Below are positions 43,633-51,518 of a stretch of 64,000 nucleotides of DNA, one piece after another (position 1 is the stretch's first letter; each line of letters opens with the position of its first letter). Below the pieces are notes generated by a model. It was not told the origin of the DNA, did no database searches, and saw only the letters and a list, made by a program, of their open reading frames with translations. The position numbers were made by a program, and so were the translations under genes. This DNA comes from Xaviernesmea oryzae (GTDB taxonomy: Bacteria; Pseudomonadota; Alphaproteobacteria; Rhizobiales; Rhizobiaceae), in assembly GCF_900109605.1 (NCBI RefSeq), contig NZ_FOAM01000021.1, forward strand, positions 1-64,000, given 5' to 3'.

Positions 43633-44664
43633 TCAGGCCGAGCGGCGCAGCATCAACTCGCTCTTCAACAGGATACGGTCCGCGTGCTGCGGCCTGCCTT
43701 CGCCATCGCCGAGCTTCTGCAGAAGCAGTTCGATCGCCAGTCTGCCGATCTCATTATAATTCTGAGCGACGGTGGTGATTGGCGGGCAGGCATATTGCGA
43801 CAGGGGATGGTCGTCATGCCCCGCCACGCGCAGATCGCAATCGCTGCCATGACCGACCTTCAAACCGCGCTGATAGGCGGCAGCGATCACGCCGAAGGCG
43901 ATGCGGTCATTGGCGCAGAGAATGGTGCGGCTCGGAAGCCGTTCGGGCGCGGAGAGCAGCCGCGTGGCTTCATCGAAGCCGAAACGCTCGAAATCCCAGC
44001 TCGCACGATCGGTGACAGGCAGCACATGCGGCGCAAGGTCCAGCCGCTCCATCGCCTCCCGATAGGCCTGCAGGCGCGTATGGGCGTTGGTGTTGACCTT
44101 CGGCATCTCGAAATAGGCCGGCGGCTCGCCGGAGCGGCAGAGGTAATCGACAATCAGGCCAAAGCTCTGGCGGTTATCGGTGCCGACAAAGGCGGCGGTC
44201 TCATCCGGTGGCGAGTCGACATAGACGAGCGGAATGTCACGGTGAAAGTCCGCCAGTGACGAGCGCCGCCCGTGCAGATCCAGCGGCGCGACGATGGCGC
44301 CGGCGACATTCATCGAGCGGAAGGTGCGGATTGCCCGGTCCTGCAGTTCCGCCCGGCCGTCCGAGGTCAGAACGACCGCGAGGAAGCCTGCCTCGCTGGC
44401 GATCAGCTCGATGCGACGTGTCAACGCCATGTAAAAAGGGTCGGTGGAATTGGGGATCACCACGCCGATGATATTGGAGCGGCGACGGTTGAGGTTCACG
44501 GCGAAGATGTTCGGCCGGAAGCCGGACTTCTTCAGCGCCTCCTCGATCGTGTCGCGCGTTTTCTTGCGCACGGAGCTCGGATCGTTGAAATATTTGGAGA
44601 CGGTGGGGCGCGAGAGGCCGACGAATTCGGAAAACTCCTCCATGGTCCTGATCGACTTCGCCAA
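43633..44664 (-). CDS. LacI-family regulator of the polyol cluster
   Basis: 343 residues if a TTG at 44664 is used (AKSIRTMEEFSEFVGLSRPTVSKYFNDPSSVRKKTRD); GGGGAG lies upstream and the HTH needs the residues before Met27. GTG starts at 44721 and 44685 are alternatives. HTH is somewhat divergent (TMEEFSEFVGLSRPTVSKYF). The effector domain contains IGVVIPNSTDPFYMALTRRIE, TILCANDRIAFGVIAAAYQRGL and VAGHDDHPLSQYACPPITTV. Minus strand, 165 bases after the alcohol dehydrogenase stop. Regulates, by context, the polyol binding protein/dehydrogenase operon and perhaps the facing kinase genes. Confidence 0.85.
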   Translation of the reverse strand: MAKSIRTMEEFSEFVGLSRPTVSKYFNDPSSVRKKTRDTIEEALKKSGFRPNIFAVNLNRRRSNIIGVVIPNSTDPFYMALTRRIELIASEAGFLAVVLTSDGRAELQDRAIRTFRSMNVAGAIVAPLDLHGRRSSLADFHRDIPLVYVDSPPDETAAFVGTDNRQSFGLIVDYLCRSGEPPAYFEMPKVNTNAHTRLQAYREAMERLDLAPHVLPVTDRASWDFERFGFDEATRLLSAPERLPSRTILCANDRIAFGVIAAAYQRGLKVGHGSDCDLRVAGHDDHPLSQYACPPITTVAQNYNEIGRLAIELLLQKLGDGEGRPQHADRILLKSELMLRRSA

Positions 44665-44829
44665 ACCGCATGCTCCCCGGGGCACTCCCCCATGAACCGT
44701 GCCAACTCCATGGCCCATCACTTGCTAAAATGCCGGAAACGGCCGTGCAAGAAAAGGGCTGCCGCGCTGCGCGCGTCATCCCCAATTCGATTTCATCAGC
44801 CCAGAGGAGGATCGCCTGATCCTGACGGG

Positions 44830-45840
44830 TCAGGCGGCGACGTACTGCACCTTCATGGTCGCGGGGTCCGTTGGCTTGCGCGTAAAGAAGGGCAGCATCT
44901 CGGCCAGCGGCAGCTGATGCGACACGAGCTTTGCCATCGCGCCTGTGTCCTGAGCCAGGATGCGCAGCGCTTCTGGAATATTCCGGTTGAGGGAATGCGA
45001 GCCGACGAGCTTCAGCTGCCGGCGGAAGATCTCGAAGGGCGAAACCGCAATCCGCGCATCGGGCGCGGCCACGCCGAAGACCAGTGCCGTACCGCCATCG
45101 GCAACCAGCGCAATCATGTCTTCCACCACCTTGGCGATGCCGGTTGCGTCGGCCACGAGGTCGAAACCCTTGGCCTGCCGGGTCAGCGCCTCCGATCCCG
45201 AGACCGCGCCTTGCAAGCCGAGATGTTCGGCAAAGCCCAGCCGGCTTTCATTGATGTCGGCAACGGTCACGGTTTCCACGCCGCGCGCCTTGAGCGACAG
45301 CGCGAGAAGCAGGCCGATGGGGCCGGCGCCAAAGACCAAAGCGTTTTCATGCGGCCGCATACCTTCGGTGATCCCGGCGATCTGCAGCCCATTGAGAACG
45401 CAGGCCAGTGGCTCAGCAAGCGCGGCAGTTGGATAGGGCATGTCGCCGATGGTGTGCAGATGCCCGGCCTTGACGAGGCTCATTTCGGCAAAGCCGCCAT
45501 TGTGGGAGACGCCATAGGCCTTGAGATCGCGGCAAAGATTGGTCAGTCCCTTGCGGCAGGCGGGGCAGGTGCCGCAAGGAAGGTTCGGATCGACGGCTAC
45601 GCGGTCGCCGGGCTTGAACCCGGTCACATCCGCCGCGACAGCTTCGATCTCGCCGGCATATTCATGGCCGGGGATGACGGGGAAGGCCCCATCGCCGTAG
45701 CGGGCATGCAGCACGTCGATATCGGTGTGGCAGAGGCCTGCGGCCTTCACCCGCAGCAGCACATGGCCCGCCGGCAGCGGGCCGAGATCGAGGCGGCCAA
45801 GCTCGGCCTTGCCCTTTTCGAGGAAACGGATCGCCTGCAT
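44830..45840 (-). CDS. Zinc-dependent alcohol (polyol) dehydrogenase
   Basis: 336 residues from the ATG at 45840. Medium-chain dehydrogenase: catalytic zinc ligands Cys37 (GLCHTD), His59-Glu60 (PGHEYAG); structural zinc cysteines 89, 92, 95, 103 (CGTCPACRKGLTNLC). Rossmann block VFGAGPIGLLLALSLKARGVETVTVADINESRLGFAEHLG with the NAD-binding Asp. Member of the sorbitol/altritol/threonine dehydrogenase group. Third gene after the binding protein and SDR. It likely oxidises a second polyol or the other carbon of the hexitol to a ketose such as tagatose. Confidence 0.88.
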   Translation of the reverse strand: MQAIRFLEKGKAELGRLDLGPLPAGHVLLRVKAAGLCHTDIDVLHARYGDGAFPVIPGHEYAGEIEAVAADVTGFKPGDRVAVDPNLPCGTCPACRKGLTNLCRDLKAYGVSHNGGFAEMSLVKAGHLHTIGDMPYPTAALAEPLACVLNGLQIAGITEGMRPHENALVFGAGPIGLLLALSLKARGVETVTVADINESRLGFAEHLGLQGAVSGSEALTRQAKGFDLVADATGIAKVVEDMIALVADGGTALVFGVAAPDARIAVSPFEIFRRQLKLVGSHSLNRNIPEALRILAQDTGAMAKLVSHQLPLAEMLPFFTRKPTDPATMKVQYVAA

Positions 45841-45854
45841 GGCGAGAACCTTTC

Positions 45855-46625
45855 TCAGCTCATCCAATTGCCGCCGTCGACATTGTATGTCTGGGCGAGG
45901 ATGTAATCGCTGTCGGAGGAGGCGAGGAAAACGGCGAGGCCCTTGATATCGGCGGGTGTAGCGAAGCGGCCGATCGGTACGGACTGGGCAACAGCCGCCT
46001 TCTTCTCGCCAGGCTTCAGGCCTTCCCATTTGGCGAAATGCGCGTCGACCACATCCCAATGCTCGCCATCGACCACGCCGGGCGCGATCGCGTTGACATT
46101 GATGCCATGCTTGACGAGCGCGAGTGCGGCCGACTGCGTGGCCGAGATGATCGCCGCCTTGGAGGCGCAATAAAGGGTGACCAGCGCTTCGCCGCGCCGG
46201 CCGGCCTGGCTCGCCATATTGATGATCTTGCCGCCGCGCTTGCGCGCGATCATGACGTTGGACACGGCTTTCATCATGAAGAGCGGCCCCTTCAGATTGA
46301 CGTCGAAAACCTTCTGATAGCTCTCTTCGGAAATGTCGTTGATTGGTGCCATGTCGAAGATCGCGGCATTGTTGACGAGAATGTCGATGCCGCCGAAATC
46401 GGTGTCGACCGCCTTCACGCAGGCCTCGATATCGGCCACGCTCGTGACGTCGAGCTTGACTGCGGTCGCAGCCGGGCCAATGCCGGCAGCCGCTTCGCTG
46501 GCGCGCTCGATGTTAATGTCGGCAATCACCACCTTGGCGCCTTCGGCGACGAATGCTTCGGCAAAGCCAAGCCCGATACCGCGCGCGCCGCCCGTGATCA
46601 GGGCCACCTTGTCCTTCAGTCTCAT
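45855..46625 (-). CDS. SmoS-like SDR polyol (sorbitol/galactitol) dehydrogenase
   Basis: 256 residues, classical SDR. Cofactor motif TGGARGIG (11-18), NNAA (85-88) and the catalytic Ser139, Tyr152 and Lys156 (LYCASK). The sequences INMASQAGRRGEALV, GINVNAIAPGVVDGEHWD and the ending YNVDGGNWMS are the hallmarks of SmoS, the NAD-linked sorbitol/galactitol 2-dehydrogenase of alphaproteobacteria. It oxidises D-glucitol to D-fructose and galactitol to tagatose. Sits directly between the binding protein and the zinc dehydrogenase. Together with the kinase and GatZ-type protein across the promoter region, the galactitol/tagatose route is more likely. Confidence 0.92.
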   Translation of the reverse strand: MRLKDKVALITGGARGIGLGFAEAFVAEGAKVVIADINIERASEAAAGIGPAATAVKLDVTSVADIEACVKAVDTDFGGIDILVNNAAIFDMAPINDISEESYQKVFDVNLKGPLFMMKAVSNVMIARKRGGKIINMASQAGRRGEALVTLYCASKAAIISATQSAALALVKHGINVNAIAPGVVDGEHWDVVDAHFAKWEGLKPGEKKAAVAQSVPIGRFATPADIKGLAVFLASSDSDYILAQTYNVDGGNWMS

Positions 46626-46680
46626 CTCGGTCTCCCGTGCTGCGGCGTCTTGCGCCGCGCTTCATGCTGTTGGGTAGGCA

Positions 46681-46712
46681 GGCGCGCCCAGCAAAGATTC
46701 GCCGGGCGCGCC
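46681..46712 (-). other. Intercistronic hairpin after the binding-protein gene
   Basis: GGCGCGCCC (46681-46689) and GGGCGCGCC (46704-46712) form a perfect 9-base stem on the minus strand, 11 bases after the binding-protein stop and upstream of the dehydrogenase gene. No T-run follows it. Confidence 0.55.
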
Positions 46713-46723
46713 GCGTAGGCCCC

Positions 46724-48037
46724 TTACTTCATATAGCCGGCGCGCATGACTTCGCGCTCGACCTGCGACTGGGCGGCCTCAAGCGCCGCGTCCACCGTCT
46801 GCTGTCCGGCAAGCGCTGCGCCGATCTGCTGACCGACAACGGTGCCGATCGACTGGAACTCCGGAATGGCAACGAACTGAACGCCGGTGTAGGGCACCGG
46901 GTCCTTGGTCGGCTTCGACGGATCGGCCGACATGATTGCCTGCAGAACGGTGGCGGCAAACGGTGCGGCCTTCTGATATTCCGGCAGGGCATAGGTAGAT
47001 TTGCGCGTGCCCGGCGGCACGGCAACCCAGCCTTCGCTGGCGCCGACCATCTTCACATAGTCCTTGGACGTCGCCCATTTCAGGAAGGACTTGGCGGTGG
47101 CGGCCTTCTGCGTGGTGGCGGGAATCGCCAGGTTCCACGACCAGGACCAGCTGGAGCCGTTCGGCGTGACGTTCACAGGTGCCCGGGTGAAGGCGATCTT
47201 GTCGGCCACCTGGCTCTGCTTGGGGTCGTAGACGCGGCCGGCAGCCGAGGTGGCGTCGATCCACATGGCGCAATGGCCGGTGGCGAACAGCGACTGGTTC
47301 TCGTTGAAGCCATTGGCGGTGGCGCCCGGAGGGCCGTTTTCCTGCATCAGCTTCACATAGTCGCCGATCGCCTTCTTCCAGGGCTCGGTGGTGAGCTGCG
47401 GCTTCCAGTCCATGTCGAACCAGCGGCCGCCATAGGTGTTCACCATGGTGCCGAGGAAGGCCATGTTCTCGCCCCAGCCCGGCTTACCGCGCAGGCAGAT
47501 GCCATATTGCTGCTTGGACTTGTCGGTGAGCTTGGCGGCGAATTCCTTGACCTGGTCATAGGTCGGCTGATCCGGCATCTTCAGGCCGGCCGCATCGAAC
47601 AGGTCCTTGCGGTAGAGCGTGAACGAGCTTTCCGTATAGAAGGGCACAGCATAGAGCTTGCCGTCGACCGTCAGGCCGGTCTTGATCGGATCCAGCAGGT
47701 CGCCGTAGTCATAATCGTCGCCGAGATCGTCAACCGAGGTCAGCCAGCCGGCTTTGCCCCAGATCGGCGCTTCGTAGCCGCCGATGGTCATGACGTCGAA
47801 CTGGCCGCCCTTGGTGGCGATGTCGGTCGTGACACGCTCGCGCAGAACGTTTTCTTCCAGAACGATCCAGTTGATCTTGTTGCCGGTTTCCTTCTCCCAG
47901 GCACTGGACAGTTTCTGCATGATGATCATGTCGCCATTGTTCACGGTGGCAACGGTGATCTCTTCGGCCTGCGCGAGGCCGGCCAGAAGGCCGAAACCGA
48001 GCGCGGACGCCGACAGCAATTGGATGGACTTCTTCAT
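46724..48037 (-). CDS. SmoE-like polyol ABC transporter binding protein
   Basis: 437 residues with a signal peptide (MKKSIQLLSASALGFGLLAG, cleaved near LAQA-EEITVATV). Resembles the sorbitol/mannitol binding protein SmoE: VATVNNGDMIIMQKLSSAWEKETGNKI, TIGGYEAPIWGKAGWLTSVDDL, YGICLRGKPGWGENMAFLGTMVNTYGGRWFDMDWKPQL. Periplasmic. First gene of the minus-strand polyol operon, followed by the SDR and the zinc dehydrogenase. In known smoEFGKS clusters the permeases and ATPase follow directly; here none are present in the window, so it must borrow a membrane complex encoded elsewhere or the cluster has lost them. Confidence 0.9.
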   Translation of the reverse strand: MKKSIQLLSASALGFGLLAGLAQAEEITVATVNNGDMIIMQKLSSAWEKETGNKINWIVLEENVLRERVTTDIATKGGQFDVMTIGGYEAPIWGKAGWLTSVDDLGDDYDYGDLLDPIKTGLTVDGKLYAVPFYTESSFTLYRKDLFDAAGLKMPDQPTYDQVKEFAAKLTDKSKQQYGICLRGKPGWGENMAFLGTMVNTYGGRWFDMDWKPQLTTEPWKKAIGDYVKLMQENGPPGATANGFNENQSLFATGHCAMWIDATSAAGRVYDPKQSQVADKIAFTRAPVNVTPNGSSWSWSWNLAIPATTQKAATAKSFLKWATSKDYVKMVGASEGWVAVPPGTRKSTYALPEYQKAAPFAATVLQAIMSADPSKPTKDPVPYTGVQFVAIPEFQSIGTVVGQQIGAALAGQQTVDAALEAAQSQVEREVMRAGYMK

Positions 48038-48063
48038 GGGATCCGTCTCCTCCTTTACGGATG

Positions 48064-48089
48064 TTCACGCACAAGTCTACATGCGTAAA
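48064..48089. promoter_or_regulatory. Candidate LacI-type operator upstream of the SmoE-like gene
   Basis: TTCACGCA (48064-48071) and TGCGTAAA (48082-48089) form an inverted repeat with one mismatch and a 10-base spacer, just upstream of the binding-protein start at 48037. The half-site matches the palindrome near the facing kinase gene at 48262. Confidence 0.4.
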
Positions 48090-48261
48090 GATTTTATTCA
48101 ACAGGCGCGGCGTCCCTGTCAAGCCAGCTTCGCCCTTGTTGAGCAGACACCGGCGTGCATTCGAACTAATTATCTGAGAAATAACGATATTGTTCTTTAT
48201 CTGCTGTGCAGTGCCGCATTGAGCTCTCGCAGCGCCAAAATTTTTTGCGTCGCAAGATTAA

Positions 48262-48275
48262 TTGACGCGCGTAAA
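48262..48275. promoter_or_regulatory. Candidate operator between the two polyol operons
   Basis: TTGACGCGCGTAAA is a near-perfect palindrome of the half-site GCGTAAA seen at 48082. It is next to TTGCGTCGCAA (48245-48255), another perfect odd palindrome. Both lie roughly 100 bases upstream of the PfkB start in an AT-rich promoter-like stretch. Confidence 0.4.
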
Positions 48276-48376
48276 AAATAATGTTGAAGTTCCTCTCCAG
48301 CGGGTCTATCTGCCCGATCCAGCGCTGGCGCGTTGCCGGCTCGCAGAAGTGCGCTCAGGCGCCACGGGAGGCAAAC

Positions 48377-49360
48377 ATGGCGGCAGCGCGCGCAATCGCG
48401 CCGGAAGCGCTCGGTCCGACGATCACCGTCGGCGAAATCCTGGTCGAGATCATGGCGACGAGCATCGGCAACGGCTTTCTGACGCCGCAGCCGCTGATCG
48501 GTCCCTTCGCCAGCGGTGCGCCGGCCATCTTCATCTCCCAGGTGGCCCGCTGCGGCGGCGCGGCTGGCATCGTGGCCGCGGTCGGAGACGATGATTTCGG
48601 CCGACTCAATGTCGAACGGCTTGCCGGCGACGGCGTCGATGTCTCCGCCATTGCCGTGATCCCGGACAAGCCCACGGGGAGCGCCTTCGTGCGCTACCGC
48701 GCCGATGGCGCGCGCGATTTCGTCTTCAACATCGCTCACTCCGCCGCTGGCGAGACGGCCATGACCGACAAGGCGCAAGCCCTGATCGCCCGAGCCGGCC
48801 ATGTTCATGTCATGGGCTCGGCCTTCGCCATACCGGGGGTCGGGCGGATCCTGATCGATGCGATCGGCAGCGTGAAGGCGCGGGGCGGCTCGGTCTCCTT
48901 CGATCCGAACCTGCGCAAGGAACTGGTGCGAGGGGCCGAGGGCCGCCGGCTGGTCGATGACATGCTGGCGGTCTGCGATCTCCTGCTGCCTTCAGGCGAG
49001 GAACTGTTTGTCGCCTCCGGACAGGAGACCGAAGAGGCGGCCGTAGCGGCGCTGTTGGAGGGTGGCGTCGGCGAGGTGGTGCTGAAGCGCGGTGCGGCCG
49101 GTTCCACTCATTTCAGCCATGCGCACGGCCGCATCGATGCAGCGGGCCTTGTGGTCGAGGAGATCGACCCGACCGGTGCCGGCGACTGTTTCGGCGCCGC
49201 CTACCTGACCTGCCGTCGCCTCGGCATGACACCGGCGCAGGCGCTCGCCTACGGCAACGCCGCCGGCGCGCGCAATGTCACCCGCCAGGGGCCGATGGAA
49301 GGCGTCGGCAGCCTGGCCGAACTCGATCAGTTGATGTCCGCATCCGCCGCCACGGCTTGA
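48377..49360 (+). CDS. PfkB-family sugar kinase (tagatose kinase candidate)
   Basis: 327 residues from the ATG at 48377, with GGGAGG upstream; upstream codons to 48281 are not family-like. Motif 1 is [34 protein letters not shown], motif 2 [17 protein letters not shown] with catalytic Asp270. The N-terminus [12 protein letters not shown] is typical of ketohexose kinases. In Agrobacterium a PfkB kinase next to a GatZ-type protein has been reported as tagatose kinase in galactitol/altritol catabolism. Phosphorylates the ketose made by the dehydrogenases on the other strand. Followed after 120 bases by the GatZ-type gene. Confidence 0.87.
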   Translation: MAAARAIAPEALGPTITVGEILVEIMATSIGNGFLTPQPLIGPFASGAPAIFISQVARCGGAAGIVAAVGDDDFGRLNVERLAGDGVDVSAIAVIPDKPTGSAFVRYRADGARDFVFNIAHSAAGETAMTDKAQALIARAGHVHVMGSAFAIPGVGRILIDAIGSVKARGGSVSFDPNLRKELVRGAEGRRLVDDMLAVCDLLLPSGEELFVASGQETEEAAVAALLEGGVGEVVLKRGAAGSTHFSHAHGRIDAAGLVVEEIDPTGAGDCFGAAYLTCRRLGMTPAQALAYGNAAGARNVTRQGPMEGVGSLAELDQLMSASAATA

Positions 49361-49480
49361 AACGCAGCGCGGCCCTTGTGGCCCGCACATCTGTTTCAAG
49401 CGCCTGTTCGTCGCATGTCGTCTCCGTAAGCCACACACTGGCACTGGCGCGACATGCTTTTACCCGCAAAGCGAAGCCCG

Positions 49481-50764
49481 ATGTCCTCCCTACTTTCCGA
49501 TCTCGCGAGTGCCCGCAGCGCCGGCATGCCCTTCGGTATCACCTCCGTCTGCTCGGCTCATCCCGTGGTGCTGCGCGCCGCCATCCGCCGTGCCCGTCTC
49601 GATGGCCAGCCGGTACTGATTGAGGCAACCTGCAATCAGGTCAATCATCTCGGCGGCTATACGGGCATGACGCCGGCCGATTTCGTACGGTTCGTCGAAA
49701 CGATCGCCGAGGAAGAAGGGCTTGGCCGCGATCGCATCCTGTTTGGTGGCGATCATCTCGGCCCCAATCCCTGGCGCAAGGAGCCGGCAGACAGCGCGCT
49801 TCAAAAGGCGGCGGCCATGGTCGAGGCCTATGTGAAGGCCGGCTTTTCCAAGATCCACCTCGATGCCTCCATGGGCTGCGCTGGCGAACCCGCCGCGCTT
49901 GACGATGACACGATAGCGCGCCGCGCGGCGGCGCTGGCGGCGATTGCCGAGAAGGCTGCCAGAGAGGCCGGCCTGCCGATGCCGCTCTATATTCTGGGAA
50001 CCGAAGTGCCCGTGCCCGGGGGCGCCGACCATGTGCTGGATGTGGTCGAGCCGACGGCGCCCGAGGCCGCCGAAGCCACCATCGCCATTCATAAGACCAT
50101 CTTCGAGGAAGCCGGCTTGGCAGAGGCCTTCGCCCGCGTGATCGCCTTCGTCGTTCAGCCGGGCGTTGAGTTCGGCAGCGACAATGTCGTGGCCTATCAG
50201 CCGGACAAGGCCGCAGCGCTCAGCGCCGTTCTCACCCGCCAGCCGCAACTCGTCTTCGAGGCCCATTCCACCGACTACCAGACAGACGCCGCGCTCGCAG
50301 CCCTGGTCCGTGACGGCTATCCCATTCTCAAGGTCGGCCCCGGCCTGACTTTCGCCTATCGGGAGGCGCTCTACGCCTTGGACATGATTGCCGGCGAGCT
50401 TGTTCGAGATTATGGCGACAGGCCTCTTGCCAGTGCCATGGAGGCGCTGATGTGCGCGGAGCCTGCGGATTGGCAGGCGCATTATCACGGCACGGACGCC
50501 CAGCTTCGGCTGCAGCGTCATTACAGCTACAGCGACCGCATCCGCTATTACTGGAACAGGCCGGATGCCGAAAGCGCCGTTGCGCGGCTGATCGGCGCGC
50601 TCAATGGGGTCGTGATTCCCGAACCGCTGCTCCGGCAATATCTCGGAGGCCTGCCGCTTGCCGCGATCGCAGGCCAGCCGGCGAAGGAGATTCTGATCAC
50701 AGCGGTCGACCAGGTTCTCGCAAGCTATGCCAGAGCCACGGCGGCTCATAGCATATCTCGCTAA
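49481..50764 (+). CDS. GatZ/KbaZ-family protein (tagatose 6-phosphate metabolism)
   Basis: 427 residues from Met at 49481 (SSLLSDLASARSAGMPFGITSVCSAHPVVL). Family landmarks: LIEATCNQVNHLGGYTGMTPADF, ILFGGDHLGPNPWRKEPADSAL, KIHLDASMGC, YILGTEVPVPGGA, VQPGVEFG, and LRQYLGGLP. GatZ/KbaZ was named as the non-catalytic subunit of tagatose-1,6-bisphosphate aldolase. An Agrobacterium homologue linked to a tagatose kinase was reported as a tagatose 6-phosphate 4-epimerase giving fructose 6-phosphate. No GatY/KbaY aldolase gene is present here, favouring the epimerase role. Confidence 0.87.
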   Translation: MSSLLSDLASARSAGMPFGITSVCSAHPVVLRAAIRRARLDGQPVLIEATCNQVNHLGGYTGMTPADFVRFVETIAEEEGLGRDRILFGGDHLGPNPWRKEPADSALQKAAAMVEAYVKAGFSKIHLDASMGCAGEPAALDDDTIARRAAALAAIAEKAAREAGLPMPLYILGTEVPVPGGADHVLDVVEPTAPEAAEATIAIHKTIFEEAGLAEAFARVIAFVVQPGVEFGSDNVVAYQPDKAAALSAVLTRQPQLVFEAHSTDYQTDAALAALVRDGYPILKVGPGLTFAYREALYALDMIAGELVRDYGDRPLASAMEALMCAEPADWQAHYHGTDAQLRLQRHYSYSDRIRYYWNRPDAESAVARLIGALNGVVIPEPLLRQYLGGLPLAAIAGQPAKEILITAVDQVLASYARATAAHSISR

Positions 50765-50876
50765 GCGCCAGTCCACTGCAATCCAGCATCGTTGACTGTC
50801 TAAGCCGATGCAGAATTCGGAACCGGCTTTCCTTTCTTGCGTTGTTCCGCCGCATGAGGCGCGGAAGGGAACGACC

Positions 50877-51104
50877 ATGGACATAGGCGGCAACATCGAT
50901 AGCCCTGCGGCAGACGCAGTCCGTGAGGCGGTCGAGACGCTTGTTCAGCGCTTGACGGCGGAGGGCACATCGCGCCCGGAAGTCCTGGCGCTGATCGCTG
51001 CTGAAGTCTCGCGTCAACAGGGTGGTCGCCCGCCAGCGGATGCGCCGCCATCGCCCGATGCGCCGATGCGCGACGAGCCCGCCAATGACTGGCCATCCGC
51101 GTGA
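50877..51104 (+). CDS. Small acidic protein of unknown function
   Basis: 75 residues from the ATG at 50877 with GGAAGGGA upstream. One predicted amphipathic helix pair (ADAVREAVETLVQRLTAEGTSRPEVLALIAAEVSRQQ), then a Pro/Ala/Asp-rich tail ending NDWPSA. No signal peptide, no cysteines. Not recognised. Sits about 110 bases after the GatZ-type gene on the same strand; coding potential rests on codon pattern and the ribosome site. Confidence 0.5.
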   Translation: MDIGGNIDSPAADAVREAVETLVQRLTAEGTSRPEVLALIAAEVSRQQGGRPPADAPPSPDAPMRDEPANDWPSA

Positions 51105-51518
51105 TAAAACGTGATCGATGGCGTGTTTTTCACTGAGCTGAGGCGCCTTTGAGCATCGCGGCCGTTAGCGGTCTGCTCTCATCGGGCTGGGCGACCAAGG
51201 CTGTCCGTCCCATACGCCGATTGCCTATAAAACATGCCGTGACCCATTTCGATCACCTCTCGCCGTCAGCGGCAACCTTGCATTTTTTTAATGATTCCGA
51301 CCGCTTGAGCGCCTAGGAAAAGCCGCCTTTGGCGCGTTAGCGTATGCTCAAGCTCTTGCCGCTATGCGCAAAAAATATTCACTCTCCCGGCGAATATTGC
51401 ATCAATCCTACACAAACTGCGAGTAGAGGGCTGCTAATATTGATTCTCACGCGCGCGTGATCGGCCTGTCAGCAGGCAGGCCGCGCGTACGCGTGGATGG
51501 CACAGCTGGAACTTCTTG
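51105..51518. other. AT-rich intergenic region with palindromes upstream of the synthetase
   Basis: No gene seen. Features are a 7-base inverted repeat AATATTC (51374-51380)/GAATATT (51392-51398), a 14-base perfect palindrome TCACGCGCGCGTGA (51447-51460) and a hairpin GGCCTG (51463-51468)/CAGGCC (51477-51482). They lie within 150 bases upstream of the 51519 start, the expected place for a promoter and regulator sites. The nearest regulator gene is not adjacent. Confidence 0.5.
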
